Assembly: GCA_037447655.1 (NCBI GenBank)
Contig: JBBHKE010002838.1
Coordinates: 175,939 to 239,938 of the forward strand
DNA: 64,000 bases
Direction: 5' to 3'
DNA from: Zygnema cylindricum
Taxonomy: Eukaryota > Streptophyta > Zygnematophyceae > Zygnematales > Zygnemataceae
The notes beneath the pieces were generated by a model. It saw only the letters and a program-made list of their open reading frames with translations, did not search any database and was not told where the DNA came from. The position numbers and the translations under genes were made by a program. Of this stretch, positions 24,486-35,012 are shown in pieces. Position 1 is the stretch's first letter, and each line of letters begins with the position of its first letter.

Positions 24486-24524
24486 AGTACAAAAAGGTCA
24501 TCGGCCATTGTACCTTTTTGTACT
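24486..24524. promoter_or_regulatory. GTAC inverted repeat in U3 of E7
   Basis: AGTACAAAAAGG (24486-24497) and CCTTTTTGTACT (24513-24524) are perfect 12-bp complementary arms with a 15-bp loop. Counterparts: GTACAGAAAGG...CATTTTTGTAC in E9 and GTACAATAAGTAC...GTACCTTCTTGTAC in G. Confidence 0.6.
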
Positions 24525-24701
24525 GTACAGTCTTCTGATTGGTTCCTACATTAGTAGATACAGGTTGTGAGAGGGGTTTACGACTTAGAGGATTGAGGAA
24601 GTAGCCACCTCTCCCCTAATGAGCTTGTATAAGTATAGGCATCTTTGCCCTTTCATCATTAATTGCCTGGTTCGGCGTTTTCTGTGATTGGTTTTTGCTG
24701 T

Positions 24702-24736
24702 GGACTTAGGAGAGTCCAGACTGCACAAGGGTGCAG
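24702..24736 (+). promoter_or_regulatory. Tandem leader hairpins upstream of gag, E7 5' LTR
   Basis: GGACTT-AGGA-GAGTCC (one G-T pair) and CTGCAC-AAGG-GTGCAG, separated by 3 nt and about 95 nt before the gag ATG. The E7 3' LTR has GGACTT-AGGG-AAGTCC and CTGCAC-AGGG-GTGCAG at 31148-31182. Confidence 0.65.
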
Positions 24737-24828
24737 TCAGATTGTCTATTTGCCTGCTTGAGTAGCAGTGGTCTTAGGTAAAATTGGGTTAGTCAAAAAC
24801 TATCTAGAGGCTTCTTCAATTCTGTAGT

Positions 24829-27800
24829 CCAATGGGGGATACATAATTGCAGGTTATGGGCCAACCCTCTAGGGTGCCCATCTTCAACGGATCTGGGTTC
24901 ATTTAGTGTAAAGCCATGATGACAAAGGCTTTGAGTGAGAAACGATATTGGGGAATCGTCAATGGACAAGTAAACGTCCATCTCAAAGAATCTCACCAAG
25001 GTTTAGTGGAGTGAGGTTTTCTGCAGCAATATCTGCCCCTACAGAGGAGGCAGACGATACAGAGAGTTGTGTTTCCAAAAAAAGGGAAAGGGAAGGAGAC
25101 ACCTCTTACTCCTATCGCCACGGCAGATAAAGAAGCGGCCCTGAAGACCGAGGAAAAGGATATTCAAACGTTGGAAAACATAAATATAGCTTCCAAGCAT
25201 TACATTCTGAGGAACCTTTCTCAAGCTTTCGTAACCTCCCACCTTCAAATTCTTAAGGCCGAGGAGTTGTGGAAGACTTTAGTGGAGATCCATAGAGCTG
25301 GTACCATTCAGGAGCTCCAGTTGGCCGAGCAAAGGTTGGAGGATTACACTTAGAAAGGGGGAAAAATGTTAGACTACTGTAATGATCTCTCTTGTTTGTA
25401 TATGGAGATGGAGAGTGCCGGGTGGACAGGTACAATGAAAATGAAAGTCAACACCCTCATCATGAAGTTGCCTGATGAGTGTGAGAGCATAGTGTACCGA
25501 GTGTACGAAATGGATGACATTCTGGGAAGTCGAATACCGTGGTCCGGATGAATCTTGTACAGGAGAACACTATTAAGATTCGGAGAGGAAAGAGCATTGA
25601 AGCTCTACCAGCTGGAACAGGTTAGTTGGGGTAGGATTAGAGGAAGCCGTACAGCAACATCAAAGGAGAAAGAGATCAGTCTGGAGGATAGAGGCCCCTA
25701 AGGGTCATTGTCATTTCTGCAAAAACTTGGGACACTTTATGGCGGAGTGTACCAAGCTGTAGGAGCTGAGGCTCCAAGAGAACCGTGGAGGGGGTTCTTC
25801 TAGAGGGAAGAAAAAGGCACTTGTAGTGACATAAGAGAAAGGGGAGACCGAGGAGGACGAGTCCTATGAAAAGGAGGATGAAGAGCTCCTTCTTGACGAG
25901 AATCTGGAGGAGAAGGAGATCCCTTGTAAACAGAAGTGTGTTATTGGAGCCATTTGGGAAGCTCCAGAAGAAGGATGGATCATCGATTTAGGTGCATCTA
26001 TGCATATGTGTCGTGACAAACACCTCTTTACCAAGAAAAAAAAATCCCCTATTGTAGAGATAGAGTATGGGGATAGGAGAGTTGTTACTACAGATTTAGT
26101 GGATTTGGTAGATCTGAAAGTCTTAGTGGTGAATAGACTTCTATACTCACCTTCTTAGATGTACTCTTTATTCCTCAGTTGAGTAATAATCTTGTTTCTA
26201 CCTCTGTATTAGATGATATGGAGTTTGATGCCTTCACTAGAAAGGGAGTCTTTATAGCTAAATATGGGGATGAAGTGTAATTCAATGATGATAAGGGTAG
26301 CCAAGGACCGTTTAGGCTTAACTTGAGTAATGAAAAGAATAATGCTTCCTATGTTGGTGTCCCAAACTTGATGATTTGGCATAAGCGGTTGGGGCATGTG
26401 CACTTTGGTAGGCTAACGGAAATGAAGAAGCTTGGTGTAGTAGAAGGCATTCAGTTTGGGGATAATGAATTGATAGATGATTGTAGTGGATGTGCCCAAG
26501 GTAAGACTCACAGACTCCTTTTTCCTAAAACTGCCACATATAGAGGTGAGAAAGTACTAGATCTAGTCCACGGAGACATCAAGGGACCAGTAACAGTACC
26601 TTCCGACGGAGGGAAGAGGTTTATGTTGACAATTACTGATGACTGGTCTAGATACTGTAGAGTCTACTTCCTAAAAACAAAGTCTGAAACACCAACTTAC
26701 TTCAAAGAATATAAAGCTTGGAGTGAGAAGTTGCACGGAACCCCCATTAAGAGAATACGGAGGGATAATGGGGGAGAATATACCTCTAACGAGTTTGAGG
26801 AATACATGAGGGATGAGGGAGTTCAGCATTAGAAAATTGTACCAAAAAATCTCGAACAACATGGTGTAGGCGAGAGGTTGAACCTGACTCTAGGAGATAG
26901 TGTACGTAGTATACTGGCCGACAAGAAGATAGGAAAAAGGTTTTGGGGAGAAGCCATGAACAATGCTAAATACATTAAGAATAAAGTCTTTATTACAGTT
27001 GTGAAAGGAGTGACAATTTATAAGAGATGGGTTGGAAAGAAACCAGATATTTCTCACCTGAAGGTTTTCAATAGTCAAGTTTACAGTCTTGACACAAATA
27101 GGAAAAACTGGAAACTAGATGCTAAGGGGAAACCTGGATATTTTGTGGGATATGATGAGGATGTCAACGGATATAGAGTCTATGACTTAGCTAAACAAGA
27201 TATCATTCTGTTAAAGCACCTAGTTGTCATGGATGAAGGGAAGTCATTTGATCCCTTCAAATATACCAAGAAGATAAGATTTAGTTTTGTGTCCGAGAGT
27301 GAGGAGGACTTGGATCTTCGCAGAAGGGACATGAGTGAAAAAGTGATTGCAGATTTAGGGGAGATCCCTGATATGGGAGATATACTAGAATCTCCCCCAT
27401 ATCCCTATACACTCTAAGAAGACAGAGGAGGAGGAGCCGGAATAGACTTCCATGGATAGGGGAGCCGATGAGACAGTGAGTAGGAACCCGAGACTTCCCT
27501 CCATTCCAGCCTCGGACTTTGAGGGAGGACGAAAAAGCAGCAAAAGGCTACAAGAAAAACAAGCCGCTCACAAGGTAACTAAGCTGTCTCACCCTGATGA
27601 GCCTTAGTCATACTCCGGGGCAACGAACAATCTTGAGAAAGACAGATGGGTTAGAGCCATAAATGATGAGATGTCCTCCATCATGGAAGCAAATACTTGG
27701 GAGCTGGTGGACTATCCTCCGGACAGAAAAACCGATTGGGTGCAAATGGGTGTTTAATCTAAAACTGAACCTTGATAATACCATTGAGAGATATAAGGCT

Positions 27801-29190
27801 CGGTTGGTAGCAAAGGGGTTCACCCAAAAAGAGGGGATAGATTATGAGGAGACTTTTGCTCTAGTGGTTCCGTTCCCATCTGTAAGGATTCTCCTCAGTC
27901 TAGCGGCAGCGCAAGATATAGATATACCCCAGATGGATATTAAAAACGCCTTCATCAATCGAGAGCTAGAGGAAGAAATCTTCATACACAGACCAAAGGG
28001 GTTTGTACAGGAACGAGAGGAGTGCAATGTATGCAGACCCATAAAGTCTTTATATGGACTGAAGCACGCTCACAGACAATGGAATAAGAAACTAGATGAG
28101 TTTCTCACCGGTCTAGGATATATCCAGATCAATTCTGACTATTCTATTTTTATATTTGAGGATGAGAATGGTGTTATTTTCATTGCAACTTATGTGGGTG
28201 ATTTGCTTATGTTAAGCAAGTCTATGGAAAAGATCAATAAGTTAAAGAAAGATCTTAGAAGCAGATTTGACTTGAAGGATTTAGAGGAGGCAAGATACGT
28301 TTTAGGAATTCAAAAGGAAAGAGATAGGGGGAAAAGGATTATCACACTTACTTAGAAAGAAGCTACAGGGAATATGTTTGAAAAATTATAGATGGAAAAG
28401 GCAAACACTTGTACCACTCCCATGGACTTGAAGAAAGTAAGTGATGGGAGTGTAAAAGGAGGAGAGATAATCTTAGATGATCAGATGAGTCCACATGAGA
28501 GACAGTTTATGAAGTCTATTTTTTACAGGCAGGTTGTAGGAAGATTAATCTACTTTATGAATGTACTAGGCCACACATAGCGGCCGCAGTTGGAGTCCTC
28601 GGTAGGAGTCTTAATGATCCTAGGAAGAGAGATTTGGAGGCAGCCAAGAGAGTCATGAGATATCTGGTGGCAACCTAAGATTTATGGTTGCATGTGGGAG
28701 GGGAGCACAGTGACATCAGTACTTGGAGTGATGCCAGTTATGGAGATGCACGTATGAGAAGATGCACTTCTGGGTATGTTTTGTATGTGGGGAAAGGTGC
28801 TTGCTGTTGGAGCCGTAATCAACAAAAGGTGGTTGCTCAGTCTACTATGGAGGCTGAGTATATGGCCTCTTGTACTACTGTGAAAGAGTTAATGTGGGTC
28901 AAGTCTTTATTGCAAGAACTAAGGTATATATAGGAGAGAGTGCGTGAAGTTTTTTGTGATAATCAGACTTCCATTTTAATTGCAGCCAATCCAAAACATC
29001 ATTTTTAGGCTAAACATATGGAGATAAGATTAAGTTTGTGAGGGAAAAGGTTGAAAACAAAATTGTGAATCTTGTGTATAGGGGTGACAGGGAAATGGTG
29101 GCTGATATGATGATGAAACCTGTGCCCACTCCCAAGTTAAAATATTGTAGAGAAAAGTGTGGATTAAAAAAGAATTTGAAATTAGACTAG
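24829..29190 (+). pseudogene. Copia E7 gag-pol (broken)
   Basis: Starts ATG GGG GAT ACA and meets TAA at codon 5 (CAA to TAA). Then gag with the UBN2-type region (LQLAEQRLEDYT, KGGKMLDYCNDLS, MKLPDE), a CCHC knuckle CHFCKNLGHFMAEC (about 25720), protease with DLGAS instead of DSGAS (25985), integrase HKRLGHVHFGRL, SGCAQGKTH, VHGDIKGP, RRDNGGEY and GERLN (zinc and acidic residues kept), RT with YVGD at 28191-28202 in place of YVDD, and RNase H to the stop TAG at 29188-29190. Stops at 26830 (QH*K) and 27605 (EP*S) recur at the same codons in E9. Confidence 0.85.
24852..24866 (+). promoter_or_regulatory. Primer binding site of E7
   Basis: GGTTATGGGCCAACC right after the LTR's closing CA; 14 of 15 bases complementary to the initiator tRNA-Met anticodon arm. 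Lies inside the gag frame (24829 start). Confidence 0.8.
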
Positions 29191-29406
29191 AAAATAAAGG
29201 GAGTGTTGAAATCACTAGATTTAGGGGGTATTTTCTAGGTTTTAATAGATTAAAAGTAAAAAGAAAAAGCGTAGGCAGCTTGCCTCCACCTCCTCCTTCT
29301 AGCCCCCATACTTGTTATACTCACTAAAGGAAAGTGAAGGAGGTGGGGCCATGGCTACCTCGGCTCCATAGGCAAGACTGAAGAGTAAAATAAATCACTC
29401 CTTAGC

Positions 29407-29490
29407 AAAAAGGTAGATTTCGGCAGGACTCGAATCTCCGACCAGCAAAGCGAGGCGTAGCCGTCAGCTCCAACCAGTTTGTCATAGGAG
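29407..29490 (-). promoter_or_regulatory. Antisense tRNA-like unit in E7 3' LTR
   Basis: Minus strand: CTGGTTGGAGCTGACGGCTACG (A-box/D-arm-like), GATTCGAGTCC (29426-29436, one change from the B-box consensus), then TTTTT. Same arrangement as in E9, E10 and G. Confidence 0.5.
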
Positions 29491-29598
29491 TTCGTTAGAC
29501 TACATAGGGTATGAATGTTATTTAAAAATTATTTAGTAACATTAAGCCGATTAACAGAATTAAAGATAAAGAAAATAGAGACTAGTTGGAGTATGGTG

Positions 29599-30680
29599 TG
29601 TTGTCCATTGCTTATTTCAGCCATGGACTACACTTGGAAGCACCACTGACTACCCCTCAAACAGCTGTGTTTCAGACAATACAGATTACTCCATAATAAA
29701 TAAAATCTGCTCAAACTCCACCAATAGGCATAATACTATAGACACTGTAAGATCCTAAAGTTACAGCCAAATCCACCAAGGAATCAAGAAGAAATAAGCT
29801 CCACAGTTTCACAAAAAACAACTAGCAGCCTCACAACCTAACCACTTAGACCTCTCACAGAATCTTACAGAAATAACAGAATAGAATGAAACTGCACACA
29901 CATATAGATTCTATGTTATAGAATAAATTCACAAAGTTTCACATGAAAACACCAAACAGGGTAATCACACCACTAGGTCAAAGATGCAAAAAACAGTTTG
30001 CCATTGCTTTGATAAACTTGACTGTGATACTTAAAATATTCTAAGTCCTACAAGTTATACTCAGAGAGTTTACTACTGAATGTACGGAGGCATACTATCC
30101 GTACGGTATGAACCATCTACCTAAACAATTATAAGTATACCCGAATAGTTCGAGGTATGTCAGACTGAACAAATCTACACTAATAAACTAATTAGCAAAA
30201 AGATAAACCTATGTTGTACTTAATATTTACATCGACATCTCCACAATCTTCGTACATAAAAAACCAAGCTACCACTAAGCAACCACTAAACAAATATCAT
30301 TACTCAGGATCTATACTATGCATATTATCCGCAACAGAGTTAACTTGTCTGCATCGCAGTTGCTCCGTACCGGCGACGGGTATTTATCCAAAATAACTGC
30401 AGCTCTGTTGTCCTGTCTGCATCGCACCTGCGCTGTACCGGCGGTGCCTATTTCAACATTTCGTTTACTTCACATCGGATCGCTTCGCGATCCGCCGTCC
30501 ATTTGTCAATGCTTGTTCACGCCACTAAATGTGTCTTTTACATCACTTAAATTATATCCGTTCATTCGCTTCCCCACTCCATGAATCCATTCGAACCTCC
30601 ACATAAAATTCCATTGCGCACCAACTTTCACAAGCGCACAAAATGTCGCATACACACGATACAAACTTTTCAAAATAACA
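29599..30680 (-). repeat. Solo LTR in the E7 3' LTR
   Basis: TGTTGTCCATTGC...CAAAATAACA flanked by a perfect 5-bp duplication TGGTG (29594-29598, 30681-30685). Minus orientation: its minus-strand end codes MAEISNGQ plus CA, the gag start. Same family as 7827-8490. Removing it with one TGGTG restores E7 LTR colinearity. Confidence 0.88.
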
Positions 30681-31297
30681 TGGTGCGAACAAAAACCCGC
30701 ACGAAACAAATGTACCGGATATTTATTTTAACGGCTAGTATTAAAAGCCGGTTTGGATCTAACAGCACGCATCATTGCTGAGATCCCAGAATGGCCGCTT
30801 TGGTGTTTTTTGGGTGTAACATGACATGGCGCCACGTGGCAAGATAGCATTGGGAAGCGGGAATCCCGGGGAGCATGAACACAAGTCCGAAGGAGACAGA
30901 CATATAATCCATGGCCTTGTCGTACACAGGCAATACAAAAAGGACATTGGCCATTGTACCTTTCTGTAATGTATGGTCTTTTGACTAGTTTCTACATCAG
31001 TAGATACGGGTTGTGAGAGGGATTTAGGACTTAGAAGATTGAGGAAGTAGCCGCCTCTCTCCCAATGAGTTTCTATAAGTATTGGCATCTTTGCACCTTC
31101 ATAATTAATCGCGTGGTTGGGCGTTTTTTGTGATACGTTTTTGCTGTGGACTTAGGGAAGTCCAGACTGCACAGGGGTGCAGTCAGATTCTCTATTTGCC
31201 TACATGGGTAGCAGTGGTCTTAGTTGAAATCGGGTTACTCAAAAACTACGTAGAGGTTTCCTGAATTCTGTAGTCCAATGGGGGATACAAAATTGCA

Positions 31298-32254
31298 TTT
31301 TTCTTGCAGCCTTTTGCTGCTCCTCCTTCCTCCCTCAAACTCTACCGCCGGTATAGATGGCTCTCTTAGATTCTTTTTAACAGTATCAACTTCTCCCCTC
31401 TCCCTTGGTTCTGGTTCGATTTCCATAACGTCTTTCGTTTCTAACCGAGGTGTCTCTTGAGGTTCCACTGTGTGTTTTTTTCCAGTCTGATTTGTACCTG
31501 CAAGATCATCATCTTCACGGAAACTTGGATAATTGTGGAGGTCAAAGTCATCAAATTTTTTTGATTCAAACCTGATTTTGACTGACTTTGTATACTTAAA
31601 GGGATATATTAGATCTTCCCTTCATCCATCACAACTAGATGTTTTACTAGAATTACATCTTTCTCTTTAAGATCATAGACTCTAAACCCCTTTACATCTT
31701 CATCATATCCTACAAGATATCCTGGTTTTCCTTTCGGATCTAATTTCTAGTTTGACCGATCTGTGTCCAGGCTGAACACCTGGCTACCAAAAACCTTTAA
31801 ATGTGAAACATCCTGGTTTATGTCTCTCCATCTCTCATAAGGTGTTTGGCGTCTTATTGCCGAAGTGAGAACTCTATTTTTGAGATAATTTGCATAGTTC
31901 ATTGCTTTGGCCCAAAATCTCTTTTCTATATTCTTATCCAATAACATACTCCAGGCACTATCACTTAGTGTCCTATTTAATCTCTTGGCTACACCGTTCT
32001 GCTAAGGATTTTGAGGGACTCTCTTTTGGTGTTGTACTCCATCTTCTCTCAAAAAATCCTCAAACTGATTAGAGGTATACTTCCCTTCATTATCACTCAG
32101 TACTCTCCAAATAGGGGTTTCATGGTGTTTCTCACTCCATGTTTTATATTCCTTAAAGACATGTGGAGCCTCAGATTTATTTTTCAGAAAATACACTCTT
32201 GAATTCTGAGACCAATGGTCAGTGATAGTCATCATAAACATCTTACCTCCGGAT
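31298..32254 (-). pseudogene. Copia E8 fragment (integrase and linker)
   Basis: Minus strand carries integrase from GGKMFMMTITDHWSQNSRVY through YTSNQFEDFLREDGVQHQK and NYANYLKNRVLTSA, then the acidic linker with RRSSKRLQEK near 31310. The core second acidic site reads LSDNEGKYTS. Frameshifts between the three readable pieces. Both ends are cut: E7 on the left, the LTR of E10 on the right. Close to E6 in sequence but not its continuation, because E6 stops nearer to gag. A remnant only. Confidence 0.75.
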
Positions 32255-33253
32255 TGCAATTTCGTGTCCTTTATTGGACTACAGAATTCAAGAAGCCTCT
32301 ATGTAGTTTTAACTAGCCTTCTTTAGACTACAACCATTGCTGATCAAAAAAACAAGTTGTCAACCTAACTACACCCCTGTGGAGTGTGGACTCCCTTGAG
32401 TCCACAGCAAAAAGAATCATTTAAAACCTATAACCACGCGATAAGTTATGAAGCCGCAAAAATTCCCAATTTATAGATTTCGCAAAGAGAGGGCTGTTGC
32501 CTACTAAAAATGCTAAGTCCTTAACACCTCTCACAAACCTTATCTATTGCAGTACGATCTAATCATATGACTATATAGTACAGAAAGGTAGTAGGACTGA
32601 TGTCTTTTGTGTACAGCCTGTGTACGACAAGGCCATTGAGTGGACACGTGTCTCTTTTTTACTCGTCCTTTTGTTCTTGCGATTTCTGCTTCTAAATGTT
32701 ATCTCTCCACCTGGTGCTAGGTCATGCCGCGTCAAAAAACTGCTAAAGTGACCATTGTGGGATCTCGGCAGCAACATGTGCCGTTGGATCAAAAACAACT
32801 TTTAATGTTAGTCGTTGAAACAAATGTCCGATTCATTTGTTTAGTACAGGATCATGTTCGCACTATATATTAACCTGTTCTATGTCCCTTCATTGGTATT
32901 TCCGTTAATCGGATTAGAGATCACAACAGAGTTTAAATAAATATCACACCCTATGTAATTTAACGAACTCCTATGAAAGACCAGTTAGAGGTGACGGTTA
33001 CGCCTCGCTCTGCCGGTCAAAGGTTTGAGTCCTATCGGACTCAACCTTTTGTTAAGAGTGACTTATGTCACTCTTTAGTCCTCCTATGGAGCTGAGGCAG
33101 CCATGGCTCCACAACTCTCTCTCTCCTTCAGTGACTATAACAAGTATGGGGATTTGAGAGAGAGGTGGAGGCAGACTGTCTGCGTTTTTCTTTTCCTTTT
33201 TCACTAATCTATTTAGACCTAGAAAATACTTTTTAAATCTAGTTATTTCAACA
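32255..33253 (-). repeat. 3' LTR of copia E10
   Basis: TGCAATTTCGTGTCC...TTATTTCAACA next to CTCCCCTTAT. The minus-strand end codes KDTKL plus CA with the start codon changed to ATA. Leader hairpin GTGGACTC-AAGG-GAGTCCAC near 32388-32405. The tRNA-like unit is on the plus strand here (32972-33050). Confidence 0.8.
32972..33050 (+). promoter_or_regulatory. tRNA-like unit in E10 LTR
   Basis: AGACCAGTTAGAGGTGACGG, then AGGTTTGAGTCC (B-box-like, 33021-33032) and CAACCTTTT, a Pol III type stop. Antisense to the element. GAGTCC-TATC-GGACTC forms a 6-bp hairpin over the B box end. Confidence 0.5.
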
Positions 33254-34034
33254 CTCCCCTTATTTTCTAGTTTGGTTTTAACTTCTCATTTGGTCCACAC
33301 TTTTCCTTACAATACTTTAACTTCGGAGATGGCAAAGGTTTGGTCATCATATCAGTCACCATATCTCCATCAGACCTATACACAAGATTCACAATTTTTA
33401 TTTTCTACTTTTTAGCTTTGAAATGATGCTTTGGATTGACTGCAATTGCAATGGGAGCCTGATTAACACAAAAAACTTCATGCACTCCCTTCTTCATACA
33501 CCCCACTTCTTGTAAGAAGGATTTGACCCACATCAACTCTTTCACATCAGAACAAGAGGCCATGTACTCAGCTTTCATAGTAGAATGAGCAACCACCTTT
33601 TGTTGCTTACTGCTCCTACAACAAGCACCTTCCCCTTCATAAAAAACATACCCAAAAGTGCATCTTCTCATAGTTGCATTCCCGTAATTGGCATCACTCG
33701 AAGTAGTGATGTCAATGTGCTCCCCTCCCAAATGCAACGATAACTTCCTTGTTCTCACCAGATATCTCATGACTCTCTTGGCCGCCTCCGAATCTCTCTT
33801 CCTACGATCATTAAGACTCTTACTGAGGACTCTAAGAGCTGCTGCTATGTCCGGCCTGGTATAGTTCATAAAGTATATTAGACTTTCTACAACCTGCCTA
33901 AGATTATCAATCCTAGTTCTACACTTCCATCACTTACTTTTTTCAAGTCCATGGGAGTGGTACAATTGTTTGCCTTTTCTATCTGGAATTTCTCAAGCAT
34001 ATAATTTATTGCTTCTTTCTGAGCAAATATAATC
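33254..34034 (-). pseudogene. Copia E10 3' pol (RNase H and end of RT)
   Basis: Minus strand: RT end (KANNCTTPMDLKKVSDGS near 33960), then NYTRPDIAAALRVLSKSL, LSLHLGGEHIDITTSSDANYG (first RNase H Asp), MKAEYMAS, VFCVNQAPIAIA (CDNQ changed to CVNQ, losing an RNase H acidic residue). The last ~60 codons of RNase H are deleted or shifted. The element is cut at 34035 by E9. Confidence 0.78.
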
Positions 34035-34231
34035 TGTAGATTTATAGAGTATTTTCTAGGTCTGAATAGTTTAGTAGAAAAAGAAAGGAAAACCGTAGCC
34101 AGTCTGCCTCCACCTCTTTCTCTATCCCCAATACTTGTTGAAGTGATTGAAGGAGAGAGAGAGAGTAGTGGAGCTATGGCTACCTCAGCTCCTTAGGGCA
34201 AGACTAAAGAGTGACTTAAGTTACTTCCAAC

Positions 34232-34312
34232 AAAAGGTTGAGTCCGGCAGGACTCGAACCTCCGACCGGCAATGTGGGGCGTAGCCGTTAGCTATAACCA
34301 GTCTGTCATAGA
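34232..34312 (-). promoter_or_regulatory. Antisense tRNA-like unit in E9 5' LTR, perfect B box
   Basis: On the minus strand: GACTGGTTATAGCTAACGGC (A-box-like), GGTTCGAGTCC (34250-34260, exact B-box consensus RGTTCRANTCC), GAGTCC-TGCC-GGACTC hairpin, CAACC, TTTT. All the parts of a Pol III gene with internal promoter, in antisense to the LTR. Cloverleaf not convincing by eye. Confidence 0.58.
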
Positions 34313-34882
34313 AGTCCGTTAAGATACATAGGGTTTGATAACTATTTAAACTGTGATATGGTCTTAAAACCGATTAACTAAATTATGATAAAATGAACAT
34401 AGAACTAGTTATTATTCAGTGCGAACGTCATTTCGCAAAAACAAAGAAATTGGACACTTGTTTCGACGACTTACATTCAATGTTGGATTTAATCTTACGG
34501 CATATATCGCTGCCGCGATCACGAAATGGTCACTTTGGCATTTATATACGTGGCATGACGTGGGGCCACGTGGAGGGATAACATTTGGTCATAGAAATTT
34601 TGGGAGGCGTACGAATGAGTGAAAGGTTGACACGCGTCCACTTAGCGGCCTTGTCGTACATAGGCCGTACAGAAAGGACATCGGCCGTTGTACATTTTTG
34701 TACTCCACAGCTATGTGATTGGGTCGTACTATAGTTGATAGGGTTTGTGAGAGAGAAGTAGGACTTAGCATGTTTTTTTTTTGGCTGTCACCTCTCGTTT
34801 TGAGAGCTTTGTATAATCTGGCATCTTTGCCACCTCATAGTTTATCTGCTAGTTAGTCGTTTTCAGTGATTCTTTTTGCTAT

Positions 34883-34917
34883 GGACTCAGGGGAGTCCAG
34901 GCTGCACAAAGGTGCAA
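34883..34917 (+). promoter_or_regulatory. Tandem leader hairpins, E9 5' LTR
   Basis: GGACTC-AGGG-GAGTCC followed after 3 nt by CTGCAC-AAAG-GTGCA(A). E9 3' LTR: AGACTC-ACGG-GAGTCT and CTGCAC-AAAG-ATGCAG near 40256-40289. The AGACTC/GAGTCT change keeps pairing. Confidence 0.65.
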
Positions 34918-35012
34918 TAAGATTGTCAATATGTCCTCTTAGGCAGTAGTCGTTGTGGCTGAAAGTGGGCTAGTTAAAAGATATCTAGAGGCTTCCTGAA
35001 TTATGTAGTGCA

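Larger units (their letters stand above)
23845..24851 (+). repeat. 5' LTR of E7
   Basis: TGATAAAATCACTAG...ATAATTGCA. U3 motifs in order: antisense tRNA-like unit (24045-24125), G-box CCACGTGG (24386-24393), GTAC inverted repeat (24486-24524), TATA-like GTATAAGTATA (about 24628-24640), tandem leader hairpins (24702-24736), gag ATG at 24829. Confidence 0.85.
23845..31297 (+). mobile_element. Full-length copia element E7 (contains a solo LTR)
   Basis: Two 1007-bp LTRs (the 3' one counted without its insertion) bound gag-pol. TTTTT precedes the 5' LTR (23840-23844) and follows the 3' LTR (31298-31302), consistent with a 5-bp target duplication but weak because the site is a T-run. Layout: LTR, primer site, gag, protease, integrase, RT, RNase H, purine tract (AAATAAAGGGAG), LTR, i.e. 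Ty1/copia order. The pol is broken. Confidence 0.82.
29204..31297 (+). repeat. 3' LTR of E7, interrupted
   Basis: Segments 29204-29598 and 30686-31297 together make 1007 bp, exactly the length of the 5' LTR. Starts TGTTGAAATCACTAG, ends AAAATTGCA. Its antisense tRNA-like unit is at 29407-29490 (B box GATTCGAGTCC, T5 stop) and leader hairpins at 31148-31182. Confidence 0.88.

Noticed and set aside
23840-31302. TTTTT as proof of E7 target duplication
   Set aside because: Both flanks are T-runs, so the match is weak; the element call rests on its LTR pair instead.
20456-32254. E6 and E8 as two halves of one element split by E7
   Set aside because: E6 stops at the nucleocapsid-protease junction while E8 starts in the integrase-RT linker, so they are not colinear across E7.
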